Source: JBBKWJ01 sp037968895
GTDB lineage: Bacteria > Actinomycetota > Acidimicrobiia > Acidimicrobiales > SZUA-35
Reading direction: 5' to 3'
Length of the DNA stretch: 24,597 bases
Assembly: GCA_037968895.1 (NCBI GenBank)
Contig: JBBKWJ010000099.1
Coordinates: 1 to 24,597, forward strand
Position 1 is the first letter of the stretch. Every line of letters begins with the position of its first letter. The notes under the pieces were generated by a model. That model saw only the letters and a program-made list of their open reading frames with translations, searched no databases and was not told the DNA's origin. The position numbers and the translations under genes were made by a program. This document shows, in pieces, positions 14,533-22,388 of the stretch.

Positions 14533-14952
14533 ATGACAAATCCGACTCAGCCAGAACCTGCTCGCTTGGAAAGCGATGTGCTTGCGACCCTTGGCGATGG
14601 CAAGGTTCTGGAGTTAGACGGCGAGGCTGGCAGGGCAGTCTTGGAATTCACATGTGCACCGGCGATGTGTCATTCAGGAGGCGTGGCCCAAGGAGGGTTC
14701 GTCACGGGATGGATCGACGCGGCCATGGCGCACGCTTGCATCGCCCGCTACACAGACGCCTTCTGGATTGCCACCCTCGAAGTGAAGGTCAGCTTCTTCC
14801 GCCCAGTGGGCCCTGGCACTGTTATGGCCGAGGGCTGGATCGAGCGAGCCGGCAAACAAACCGTGTTCGCCGAAGGAAGCCTTTCGGACACCGATGGCAA
14901 CGTGTTGGCCAAGGCAAGCTCGACGATCCGACTTGTCCCGAATCGAGTGTGA
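14533..14952 (+). CDS. PaaI-type hotdog-fold thioesterase
   Basis: The 139-aa protein matches the PaaI thioesterase family, which hydrolyses acyl- or aryl-CoA esters. The central hotdog helix is MCHSGGVAQGGFVTGWIDAA, with the HxGxxxGG-like segment and a following Asp, as is usual for the active site. Strands WIATLEVKVSFFRPVGPGTV and AEGWIERAGKQTVFAEGSL then complete the fold. GAAGGG lies 9 bases before the ATG. It is convergent with the FAS1 gene, only 10 bases separating their stop codons. The acyl substrate cannot be named; no CoA ligase is adjacent. Confidence 0.85.
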   Translation: MTNPTQPEPARLESDVLATLGDGKVLELDGEAGRAVLEFTCAPAMCHSGGVAQGGFVTGWIDAAMAHACIARYTDAFWIATLEVKVSFFRPVGPGTVMAEGWIERAGKQTVFAEGSLSDTDGNVLAKASSTIRLVPNRV

Positions 14953-14962
14953 AGCCCTTGCC

Positions 14963-15724
14963 CTAGGGAAGCAGCACCTGGTCAAGTACGTGAAGGATTG
15001 ACGGCCCGGCGGTGACGTCGGCGACCACAATCTTGGCTCCTCCGACGGTCATGGCTTCCGCGTCGATGACCAACTTGTCGTCGTTGCTAGTCGTAACCTC
15101 GGCGAGGGTGAAGAGATCGGCCGTTGGAATGGCACCGACAGTTACGTGATGCAGCACCAGAGCACGAAGTGCCTCTGGATCGTCGAGAACGGCCTGACCG
15201 CCAACGCCGGCTTGCAAAGCAGCAAACGCGTCGTTCGAAGGAGCAAAGACGGTAATCGCGTCGACTTCCTGGAAGAGCTCGACGAGGTCTGAATCTTCGA
15301 TAGCACGGCGGAACGATGACAAGTCAGGCGAGTTGCGAATTACCTCCCACGCATTTATGCCGTTTGCGGGCGGGACGGTCAGAGCGGTCGTTGTCGCCGG
15401 TGCAGCCGTCGTTGTCGTGTCGGCCATGGTGGTTGCGGTGTCTTCGAGGCTAGTTGTATCGGTTGCGTCAGTCGACGACGTGGTGTCTTCCACGACGGTG
15501 GTCGCTGAGTCATCGACAAGTGTCGTTTCGGGCACTGACGCTTCAGTCGTGGTCTCGTTGGAGTCGGAAGATAGAGCAATGAACCCGATAACGGCGACAG
15601 CGAGAAGGGCGACGACACTAGTGGCGAGACCTGCTGGTGTCTGGAACCAAGGCTTCTGTGGTGTGGGATCGATGATCTCGTACTCAGAGGTCGATGAGTC
15701 TCGTGGATCGCTTGGCGATGTCAT
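14963..15724 (-). CDS. Membrane-anchored FAS1 (fasciclin) domain protein
   Basis: The 253-aa protein has a cytoplasmic N-terminus of about 30 residues, one transmembrane helix (LATSVVALLAVAVIGFIAL, about 33-51), a long Thr/Ser/Ala/Asp-rich linker (about 52-117) and a FAS1 domain (about 122-253). The FAS1 part shows AITVFAPSNDAFAAL, LRALVLHHVTVGAI and ILHVLDQVLLP, the conserved H1 and H2 blocks. FAS1 domains mediate adhesion or ligand binding outside the cell. The low-complexity linker would hold the domain away from the membrane. It has no gene partner on its strand; a second FAS1 gene lies at the right edge next to a SigK-type sigma factor. Confidence 0.9.
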   Translation of the reverse strand: MTSPSDPRDSSTSEYEIIDPTPQKPWFQTPAGLATSVVALLAVAVIGFIALSSDSNETTTEASVPETTLVDDSATTVVEDTTSSTDATDTTSLEDTATTMADTTTTAAPATTTALTVPPANGINAWEVIRNSPDLSSFRRAIEDSDLVELFQEVDAITVFAPSNDAFAALQAGVGGQAVLDDPEALRALVLHHVTVGAIPTADLFTLAEVTTSNDDKLVIDAEAMTVGGAKIVVADVTAGPSILHVLDQVLLP

Positions 15725-15955
15725 GATGCGCTTGTCCTAGGTTTTGAAATGGCTTGCCGCTATAACGTGCTCCAATCGGCCGCTGGTCGCGAAAGTTGAT
15801 CCCAATTTGCGATTGGACCGCCAGGAGGATTGAGTTCAGGCCACAGGCCAGGGATTAGCTGGCTTCCCACAGTTGACTGTTGCCGGGCAGGCGAAATGGT
15901 GTTTCCACTAGGGTCGATGTTTGCTGGAACAAAACCACAAACGAGGAGCACCCCA

Positions 15956-16279
15956 ATGCCAAAGTACGTATTGACCTATCACGGTGAAATGAGCATGGAA
16001 GACATGCCGACCGACCCCGAGGCTGTGGAAGCCATGATGGCTGTTTGGGGCGCATGGTACGGGAGCATGGGCGAGTCCTTGGTCGATGGTGGAGCGCCGA
16101 TCTCGATGTCGACCGCCGTTGACGCCAACGGCGCAACCGACTCTCCGGCGAAGCTCACGGGGTACACCATCGTTGAGTGCGCCGATATGGCCGCAGCAAC
16201 GGTGATCGCCAATGGAAGCCCGGTCCTTGCGAACGGGCACACGGTGCAGATTTCCGAGTGCATCGACATGGGCATGTAG
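15956..16279 (+). CDS. YCII-related domain protein
   Basis: The 107-aa protein opens MPKYVLTYHGEMS and has AVWGAWYGSMGESLVDGGAP and GYTIVECADMAAATVIAN, the typical YCII dimeric alpha/beta-barrel pattern. Unlike the DGPF protein at 6321 it lacks the DGPF motif, and no sigma factor is beside it. YCII itself was proposed as an enzyme on muconolactone-like compounds, but most members are uncharacterised. GAGGAG lies 7 bases before the ATG at 15956; in-frame extensions upstream do not look like protein. A long perfect hairpin follows the gene, so it is probably a single-gene unit. Confidence 0.85.
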   Translation: MPKYVLTYHGEMSMEDMPTDPEAVEAMMAVWGAWYGSMGESLVDGGAPISMSTAVDANGATDSPAKLTGYTIVECADMAAATVIANGSPVLANGHTVQISECIDMGM

Positions 16280-16295
16280 ATCTGGACTTTCACAT

Positions 16296-16341
16296 AACTG
16301 GAGCGCGTGAACGCCGAAATCGGCGCTCACGCGCTCCAGTT
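16296..16341 (+). terminator. Long near-perfect hairpin after the YCII gene
   Basis: AACTGGAGCGCGTGA and TCACGCGCTCCAGTT pair perfectly over 15 bp; after one A/C mismatch CGCCG-AAAT-CGGCG adds 5 bp. The structure lies between the YCII stop and the betC promoter. It lacks a T-tract, so it may be a U-less terminator, a bidirectional transcription barrier or a protein-binding inverted repeat. Confidence 0.5.
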
Positions 16342-16352
16342 CGCGGATGCGA

Positions 16353-16388
16353 TTGACAGATATTGAACGATCGTTCAAACTGCGTGAC
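16353..16388 (+). promoter_or_regulatory. Promoter and TetR-type operator of the choline-sulfatase operon
   Basis: A consensus -35 TTGACA (16353-16358) is followed by the perfect 16-bp palindrome TTGAACGATCGTTCAA (16363-16378) and, at a 17-base spacing, a poor -10 CAAACT (16376-16381). The predicted start of transcription falls at the ATG 16389, so the message may be leaderless. Bound repressor would cover the spacer and -10. The palindrome has the typical shape of TetR operators, and a TetR gene ends this operon. Confidence 0.7.
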
Positions 16389-17918
16389 ATGCGTAACATC
16401 GTTCTTCTCATGGCTGATCAGCTTGCTCCTCATTTCACCGGGGCCTACGGCCATCCTGTGGTTAAGACACCGCACCTCGATGCGCTTGCCGAACGCGGGG
16501 CTCGCTTCGACGCCGCCTACTGCAACTCACCACTGTGTGCTCCCGCCCGTTTCGCACTGCTCGCCGGCCGATCGGTGTCGGCGATCGGAGCGTGGGACAA
16601 CGCAACAGAGTTTCCCGCGTCGACCCCGACGCTGGCCCACTACCTCGGCCTCGCCGGCTATCGGACGGTGTTGTCCGGCAAGATGCACTTCGTCGGCCCC
16701 GACCAGTTGCACGGATTCGAAGAGCGACTGACGACCGACATCTACCCGGCTGACTTCGCCTGGACGCCCGACTGGGAGCATGCCGACGAGCGGATCAGCA
16801 AGTGGTATCACAACATGGAGGCGCTTGAAGAGGCTGGCCAGGCTATGGCCACCTATCAGCTCGACTATGACGACCTTGTCGGTCAGACCTCAACCCGCAA
16901 GTTGTTCGACATGGCCCGAGACGGCGACGATCGGCCCTTCTTCCTTTGCTCGTCATTCATCCACCCGCACGATCCTTATGTCGCCCGCCCCGAGTATTGG
17001 GATCGCTACGACGACGATGAGATCGACATGCCCGATGCCGTCGACCTCGAGCAAATCGATCCTCACACTAAGCGAGTGCGGGCTGCGATTGAGGCCGACA
17101 CGGTTGGCTTCACCGACGAGCAAACAAGGCGCGCCCGACACGGCTATTACGCCAACGTCAGCTACTTCGACGACTGGGTGGGGAAAATCGTCAACAGTCT
17201 CGAAGAGTCAGGACATCTCGACAACACGGTCATCATTGTCACGAGCGATCACGGCGACATGTTGGGCGACCGTGGCACGTGGTTCAAAATGTCGTTCAAC
17301 GAAAGATCGGCTCGTGTCCCGCTCATCATGGCCGGGCCAGAGGTTGTGGCAACGAACGTGCCAAATGCGTGCTCACACCTCGACCTGCTTCCCACGCTGC
17401 TCGACATAGCTACAGGCAGCGGTGAATGGCCAGAGCTGGCAACCAGTCTCGATGGCCGAAGCCTGTGGCCCGCTGCGACCGGCGGTCACGACGATGTCGA
17501 CGAGACGACCGGCGAGTACTTCGCCGAGATGACATCGCATCCGATGTTCATGATTCGCCGAGGGTCGCTGAAATACATCCATTGCGACACCGACCCACCA
17601 CTTCTTTACGACCTCAAGACCGACCCACTCGAGCGAACCAATCTCGCAGCTCATCCTGACTACGCCGATGTAGCGGCTGCCTTCGCGACAGAGGTGACCG
17701 ACCGCTGGAACAGTGATGCTCTGCGAGAACGAGTGCTCGCCTCACAACGTTCACGCCGGGTGCTGCACAAAGCCAGAACCAACGGCCCCCTGGTGTCGTG
17801 GGACTACCTACCGCCAAACGACGTTGCCAACTCGTATGTCCGCAACCATCAGGATTGGGCCGAGGCTGGGGCCCGCCTCCGGTTTCCGCCACTGTCTGCT
17901 GCGGAAAGCCAACCATGA
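16389..17918 (+). CDS. betC: Choline-sulfatase
   Basis: The 509-aa enzyme should cleave choline-O-sulfate to choline and sulfate. It follows the known BetC pattern closely: MADQLAPHF with the metal-binding Asp10, SPLCAPARFALLAGR with Cys50 (the CxPxR site converted to formylglycine), then SGKMHFVGPDQLHGFEERLT, HPHDPYVARP, TSDHGDMLGDRGTWFKM and the choline-sulfatase C-terminal block ending near SYVRNHQDW. BetC proteins are about 510 aa, so it is complete. The ATG at 16389 is chosen because family similarity begins there; the in-frame ATG at 16347 would put the promoter inside the gene. It overlaps the Rieske gene by 4 bases (ATGA). Regulation by the operon's TetR protein is likely. Confidence 0.92.
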   Translation: MRNIVLLMADQLAPHFTGAYGHPVVKTPHLDALAERGARFDAAYCNSPLCAPARFALLAGRSVSAIGAWDNATEFPASTPTLAHYLGLAGYRTVLSGKMHFVGPDQLHGFEERLTTDIYPADFAWTPDWEHADERISKWYHNMEALEEAGQAMATYQLDYDDLVGQTSTRKLFDMARDGDDRPFFLCSSFIHPHDPYVARPEYWDRYDDDEIDMPDAVDLEQIDPHTKRVRAAIEADTVGFTDEQTRRARHGYYANVSYFDDWVGKIVNSLEESGHLDNTVIIVTSDHGDMLGDRGTWFKMSFNERSARVPLIMAGPEVVATNVPNACSHLDLLPTLLDIATGSGEWPELATSLDGRSLWPAATGGHDDVDETTGEYFAEMTSHPMFMIRRGSLKYIHCDTDPPLLYDLKTDPLERTNLAAHPDYADVAAAFATEVTDRWNSDALRERVLASQRSRRVLHKARTNGPLVSWDYLPPNDVANSYVRNHQDWAEAGARLRFPPLSAAESQP

Positions 17919-19051
17919 CCAGCGACGTCCCCTCTCGGATCGACGCGGGTTGGACGACCAACCCGGCATCGTCGATGTCGCTTCACGCTGATGCCTATAC
18001 GAGGCCCGAGTGGTATCAGCAAGACCAGCAGCAGATCATCACCAAGAGTTGGCAGTGGCTTTGCCATATTGAGAAGCTGCGAGACCCGGGCAGCTATGTC
18101 ACCGACACCATCAGTGGCATGCCAATCGTCGCAGTTCGTGATGGCGAAGGCCGGCTACGTGCCTACTACAACGTCTGCAAACATCGAGCCCATGAGCTTG
18201 TCAGCGGCGCAGGCTCAATCCGGAACATCGTCTGTCCATACCACTCATGGACGTATGACCTGAACGGTTCGTTGACATCGGCCCGCCACACTCGCCATCT
18301 CGAAAACTTTGACAAAGGCTCGATCTGCCTCGACGAGGTACGCGTCGATGAGTTCGGAGGCTTCGTGTGGCTCAACCTCGATCCAGATGCACGGTCACTG
18401 GCCGAGTTGTCAGGAGACCTCGGATCCGAGATCGCACATTGGGCCCCAGACGTCGCCGACCTCACGTTCGCTCATCGGCTCACGTACACGATCAACTCAA
18501 ACTGGAAGAACGTCATCGACAACTTCCTTGAGTGTTACCACTGTCCCGTTGCCCACAAAGACTTCGTGTCGCTAGTCGACATGGACACATACAAAGTGAC
18601 AACGCACGGTCTCTACTCGAGCCATATGGCTGAGGCCGGAAAGACTCAGAACACCGCGTACGACGTGTCTGAGGCGACCGTCACCGATCACGCAGTCTGG
18701 TGGCTCTGGCCAAACACTTGCATCATGAGATACCCGGGGCGTGGCAACATCATCGTGTTAAAGGTCATTCCCGCCGGTCCTGATCTTACGTATGAGACCT
18801 ACGACTTTTATCTTGAGTCGACTGAGCCAAACGAGGCTGAGATCGAGTCGATTCGCTACCTCGACGAGGTGCTGCAAGTCGAAGACATCAATCTCGTAGA
18901 GAGCGTGCAAAGAGGCATGTCTACTCCGGCGTTCACCCAGGGCCGGATAGTGGCTGACGCCGCAGGGTCAGGGCTCTCTGAACACGCACTGCATCATTTC
19001 CACGGCTTGGTGCTCGATGCCTACGACCAAAACAAGAACGACGAGGAGTAA
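17915..19051 (+). CDS. Rieske non-haem iron oxygenase, quaternary-amine type
   Basis: This is the oxygenase subunit of a two- or three-component monooxygenase. The Rieske [2Fe-2S] site is C88-K-H90 and C107-PY-H110. The mononuclear iron motif is NVIDNFLECYHCPVAHKDF, with H209 and H214. The residue bridging the two centres is Glu206 instead of the usual Asp, as reported for carnitine monooxygenase CntA. That feature and the betC neighbour suggest a quaternary ammonium substrate such as choline, glycine betaine or carnitine (GbcA/CntA/CMO-like). The protein is 378 aa, a normal length. The ATG at 17915 overlaps the betC stop. No reductase or ferredoxin gene is in the operon, so electrons must come from elsewhere. 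Confidence 0.88.
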   Translation: MTSDVPSRIDAGWTTNPASSMSLHADAYTRPEWYQQDQQQIITKSWQWLCHIEKLRDPGSYVTDTISGMPIVAVRDGEGRLRAYYNVCKHRAHELVSGAGSIRNIVCPYHSWTYDLNGSLTSARHTRHLENFDKGSICLDEVRVDEFGGFVWLNLDPDARSLAELSGDLGSEIAHWAPDVADLTFAHRLTYTINSNWKNVIDNFLECYHCPVAHKDFVSLVDMDTYKVTTHGLYSSHMAEAGKTQNTAYDVSEATVTDHAVWWLWPNTCIMRYPGRGNIIVLKVIPAGPDLTYETYDFYLESTEPNEAEIESIRYLDEVLQVEDINLVESVQRGMSTPAFTQGRIVADAAGSGLSEHALHHFHGLVLDAYDQNKNDEE

Positions 19052-19054
19052 CGA

Positions 19055-19723
19055 ATGAGCGGAGCATTAGAAGGTCGGGTCGCACTCGTCACAGGCGGTT
19101 GCGGCGGAGCGGGCCGGGCGGTGTGCAAGCGGTTCATGGCCGAGGGCGCCACCGTCTACACCGCCGATCTTTCGCAATCGGGCCGCCTCGATGTCCTTGT
19201 CAACGCCGCCGGCATCGAGCTTGAGTTGACCATCGAGGAAACCAGCCTTGAGCAGTGGAACCGCATCATGGCGATCAACGTGACAGGTACGTTCCTGACG
19301 GCGAAGTACGCGCTGCCGCTGCTCCGTCAGGGGCAGGGTCCGTCGATCATCAACTTCGGTTCATACGACGGCTATATCGCTGACCCGAAGTTGGCTGCGT
19401 ATTGTGCGACGAAGGGAGCGGTCCACGCGCTCACCAAGGCAATGGCTTGCGACCATGGACCGGAGGGCATCCGTGTCAACGCGATTTGCCCTGGCTATAT
19501 CGACACGCCGATGCTCAATCAGTTCGTTCCCGACGGGGTCGACGCCGAAGCGGCAAGAGAAGAACAGAAGCGAATTCATCCGCTTCGTACAATCGGCACG
19601 CCAGACGACATGGCCAACCTCGTCAACTGGCTTGCGTCAGACGAAGCCCGTTATGCCACCGGCCAACTCTGGGTGCTCGACGGCGGCCTGTCCGCACAAG
19701 TCCAACAGATGAGGTTCTCGTGA
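19055..19723 (+). CDS. Short-chain dehydrogenase/reductase with internal shortening
   Basis: The enzyme keeps the SDR cofactor motif VTGGCGGAGRAV near the start, LDVLVNAAGIE (the NAG motif), Ser in INFGSYDG, the catalytic YCATK and the late NAICPGYIDTPM. It is only 222 aa against the usual 245-260. The missing part is clear: after VYTADL (third strand) only SQSGR separates it from LDVLVNAAG, where a normal SDR has some 35-40 residues including strand 4 and the Asp that contacts adenine. The frame is unbroken. It may be impaired, or a natural compact variant. GAGGAG precedes the ATG; the stop overlaps the next start. It presumably oxidises an alcohol intermediate of the operon's pathway. Confidence 0.85.
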   Translation: MSGALEGRVALVTGGCGGAGRAVCKRFMAEGATVYTADLSQSGRLDVLVNAAGIELELTIEETSLEQWNRIMAINVTGTFLTAKYALPLLRQGQGPSIINFGSYDGYIADPKLAAYCATKGAVHALTKAMACDHGPEGIRVNAICPGYIDTPMLNQFVPDGVDAEAAREEQKRIHPLRTIGTPDDMANLVNWLASDEARYATGQLWVLDGGLSAQVQQMRFS

Positions 19724-20667
19724 TGGCAACCGCTCGAGGAGCGTCGCTCACACGAACCGCCTCGCTCGGCGGCGGCGTCATCGGAGCGAGCTGGTGCGCT
19801 CTCTTCCTGGCGGGCGGAGCGTCGGTCGCGGTCTACGACCCCGCGCATGGAATCGAGCGGAGCGTCAGAAAAGCGATTGAGACCGCATGGCCAACACTCG
19901 ACGCGCTCGGCCTGATCGTTGGCGGCAACCCAGACGCGGTCAGTTTCCACGCCGACCCAAAGGCCGCGGTTGACGGTGCCGAGTTTGTGCAAGAGAGCGT
20001 GCCGGAACGAACTGCCATCAAGCACGAGCTCTTTCGTGAGATCGAACCGGCGCTTTCTCCGGAAGCGATCGTTGCCTCATCAGCGTCTGGCCTCACGTTG
20101 GGCGAAATGCAGGGAGGGTGGTCGAACCCAGGACGCTTCGTGCTTGGGCACCCGTTCAACCCACCTCACCTGATCCCGCTCGTCGAGGTACTCGGCAACG
20201 AATTCACCGACGATGGAGTCGTCGCCGCGGCTCGACAGTTCTACGAATCAGTTGGGAAGGTCACCATCGAGGTACGGAAGGAAGTGCCAGGCCACGTCGC
20301 CAACCGTCTTCAGGCTGCGCTTTGGCGCGAGGCCATTCACCTAGTGGTCGAAGGCGTAGCCAGTGTCGAAGATGTCGACACCGCGGTGTGGGCTGGCCCC
20401 GGCTTGAGATGGGCCGCCATGGGGCCGACGACACTCTTTCATCTCGGCGCAGGAGAAGGCGGCTTGGCCTCGTTCTGTGAGCGCTATTCAGACAGCTTCA
20501 ATCGCTGGTGGGACGACCTTGGCACCCCGCATCTCGATCCAACGATTGCGGCTGAGTTGATTCGTCAACTCAGTGAAAGCACCGGTGAAACAACGACCGA
20601 AGCCTTGTCAGCCAAGCGCGACGTAATGATCACTGCCATGCTCCAGGCCGCGGCGGCGCATCGATAG
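19723..20667 (+). CDS. 3-hydroxyacyl-CoA dehydrogenase family protein (L-carnitine dehydrogenase-like)
   Basis: The 314-aa protein has the HAD NAD-binding fold: GGGVIGASWCALFLAGG (dinucleotide motif), VAVYDP with the strand-2 Asp, VQESVPERTAIKHELFREI, the catalytic region ASSASGLTLGEMQ, LGHPFNPPHLIPLVEVLG with the active His, and a C-terminal helical domain with GPGLRWAAMGPTTLFHLGAGEGG. That last block is shared with L-carnitine dehydrogenases, so oxidation of a 3-hydroxy acid or carnitine-like substrate is plausible. ATG 19723 overlaps the SDR stop by one base and has GAGG 8 bases upstream; GTG 19720 is an alternative. The single-chain length of about 315 aa suits the carnitine-dehydrogenase branch. 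Confidence 0.87.
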   Translation: MATARGASLTRTASLGGGVIGASWCALFLAGGASVAVYDPAHGIERSVRKAIETAWPTLDALGLIVGGNPDAVSFHADPKAAVDGAEFVQESVPERTAIKHELFREIEPALSPEAIVASSASGLTLGEMQGGWSNPGRFVLGHPFNPPHLIPLVEVLGNEFTDDGVVAAARQFYESVGKVTIEVRKEVPGHVANRLQAALWREAIHLVVEGVASVEDVDTAVWAGPGLRWAAMGPTTLFHLGAGEGGLASFCERYSDSFNRWWDDLGTPHLDPTIAAELIRQLSESTGETTTEALSAKRDVMITAMLQAAAAHR

Positions 20668-21260
20668 TGAACTCGACACGGAATCCGCCGTCACCACAGC
20701 TCAGCGAGAAAGAGGAGCGCATCCTTGATGCGGTAGTTGCCGTCCTCGGCCGAGGTGGCATTGCGGCGGTGAGCATGAGAGCGGTAGCGAAGGAAGCTGA
20801 CGTCGCTCTTGGGTTGATGAACTACTACTTCGACGACAAATCGGCGCTGATTGCGGCCGCACTTCGGCGCATTGGCGAGAGCGACGCCCGCCTCGTCGAA
20901 CCGGCCGAAGGACTCGAGCCAGAGGAACAATTCAGAGAGGCGATGCGTCGGGTCGTCGACCCCGAGTTCCTCGATGCCGACTATTTGGGCATTCGTCTTC
21001 AACTCTGGTCGCTCGCCAGGGTCGACCCAGAGTTCGCTCGGATCAATCACGAAGCCCAACTCACCTACCGTCAGGGCCTTGCGGCCCTCATTGGGGCTGC
21101 CCGGCCCGAGTTCTCTGCTGCCGAAGTCGCCCGCCGAGCAGCCGATGTGCTCGTCGTGCAGAACGGAATGTGGCTCACGTCGATTCTGATTGTCGAGACT
21201 GAAGCGATCGAACGGAGCGTCGCTCTCTGCGAGTCGATTGCTCTTACCGATCGCCCGTAG
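20667..21260 (+). CDS. TetR-family transcriptional regulator (BetI-like)
   Basis: The 197-aa protein starts with a TetR DNA-binding domain: ERILDAVVAVLGRGGIAAVS, then MRAVAKEADVALGLMNYYFDDKSALI, in which the recognition helix and following YYF match BetI-like repressors. The C-terminal part is a ligand-binding helical domain (LQLWSLARVDPEFARI, VLVVQNGMWLTSILIVE). GTG at 20667 shares its first base with the preceding stop, so it is the last gene of the operon. It most likely represses the whole operon through the palindrome at 16363-16378, released by a pathway compound; BetI of enterobacteria responds to choline. The ligand here is not known. Confidence 0.88.
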   Translation: MNSTRNPPSPQLSEKEERILDAVVAVLGRGGIAAVSMRAVAKEADVALGLMNYYFDDKSALIAAALRRIGESDARLVEPAEGLEPEEQFREAMRRVVDPEFLDADYLGIRLQLWSLARVDPEFARINHEAQLTYRQGLAALIGAARPEFSAAEVARRAADVLVVQNGMWLTSILIVETEAIERSVALCESIALTDRP

Positions 21261-21338
21261 CTGGCGCTTCAAAGGGTTCACAGGGTCCTCACAGTAAGTC
21301 TCGTTAGTCTGGCCGAATCTTTCTGAGAGGAACCCTTA

Positions 21339-22388
21339 ATGAATTCCCATCTTCGACAATTGGTCGCAGTATTTGCCGTCTTGCTCGTAGCTGCGTCCTG
21401 CGGGTCATCTGACTCGACCGAGGCGACAGCGTCTTCGGCTGAGACGCAGTCCGAAACCACTGAAGCCACCGGAACAACGGAGGCCACTGCCTCGACCGAC
21501 GGTGTGGCCACAACCAATGCGACTGAAACTGCGGCCGGCGAAGGGGTCGACGTTTCGCTGTTCCTCGACGGTGCGCTTGCTCAAGACGTAACTATCGAAG
21601 ACTGCACGCTCAATGGCGGAGCGGAGACCACTTGCTACAGCATTACGGTCGCCGGCTACCCGGCTAGCCACGACGTTGGCCCCTTTTGCCCTGACACGAT
21701 CAACGACACCGCCGATGCGGGTGGTATCTGGTTTGACGGCAGCGCGGTGTACGACATCGATGGTCAGTTCATCACTGACCTGGCTGCGACCTACAACGAC
21801 GATAATTGGAAGATGTACGACGAAGACGGCAACGTGCTCGTGACGGAAACGGCCGAAGAGTTTGAGGCAGCAGCCAGACCAGATGTAGACCCCGATCTTC
21901 AGAACCATTGTGTTGAGGGAGCGCTTGAGTGGCTCGACAATGGTGAGCCGATTACATCAACCGTTCTGATCCCCACTGTTCCAGTCGCCGCCGATAGCCC
22001 AGCGGCACCGAGAGGAAACCTGGGCGTCACGCTCGATGGAGTTGTGATTGCGGAGTCAGCCCCTGTCGATGCGATTCTCAGCGCCTACACAATTGCGGCG
22101 TTTGACGACTGTGGCGGCCACTTCAACCCCTTCGAGGGCTACCACATGCACGGCGCGGTCGGTTGCTCTGAGGTTGGCGACGCCGCCGACGGCGACACCC
22201 CGATGTTCGGGTATGCGATGGACGGTTACCCGGTTCATAGTCCCATCGAGGGTGCCGACCTCGACTCGTGCAATGGTCACACCACCGACGAAGCCGGGTA
22301 TCACTATCACGCCAACAGCGCCGAAAAGAACCAGGTCATTGAGTGTTTGGTCGGTCAGTCGGTGGCAAGCAGCGCAGGCGGTCGCTAG
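21339..22388 (+). CDS. Secreted lipoprotein with YHYH domain
   Basis: The 349-aa protein has a lipoprotein signal peptide ending in the lipobox LLVAASC (Cys21), a Thr/Glu/Ala-rich linker (about 22-70) and a large extracellular part. Near the C-terminus it carries the YHYH domain signature: GYHMHGAVGCSE, MFGYAMDGYPVHSPIE and LDSCNGHTTDEAGYHYH (motif about 321-324), rich in His and Cys. Such domains are thought to bind metal or a co-substrate, but no reaction is known. GAGAGGAA lies just before the ATG. It is convergent with the RskA-type gene, with a 4-base overlap of their 3' ends. Its surface location and acidic linker match the FAS1 proteins of this region. Confidence 0.9.
   Translation: MNSHLRQLVAVFAVLLVAASCGSSDSTEATASSAETQSETTEATGTTEATASTDGVATTNATETAAGEGVDVSLFLDGALAQDVTIEDCTLNGGAETTCYSITVAGYPASHDVGPFCPDTINDTADAGGIWFDGSAVYDIDGQFITDLAATYNDDNWKMYDEDGNVLVTETAEEFEAAARPDVDPDLQNHCVEGALEWLDNGEPITSTVLIPTVPVAADSPAAPRGNLGVTLDGVVIAESAPVDAILSAYTIAAFDDCGGHFNPFEGYHMHGAVGCSEVGDAADGDTPMFGYAMDGYPVHSPIEGADLDSCNGHTTDEAGYHYHANSAEKNQVIECLVGQSVASSAGGR

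Noticed and set aside
19402..19722. Upstream extension of the HAD-family dehydrogenase
   Set aside because: It is a shadow of the SDR gene; the NAD-binding fold begins right after ATG 19723.
21313..21319. CCGAATC upstream of the YHYH gene as a SigK -10 element
   Set aside because: No CCATCC-like -35 lies 16-17 bases upstream, so the match is probably chance.
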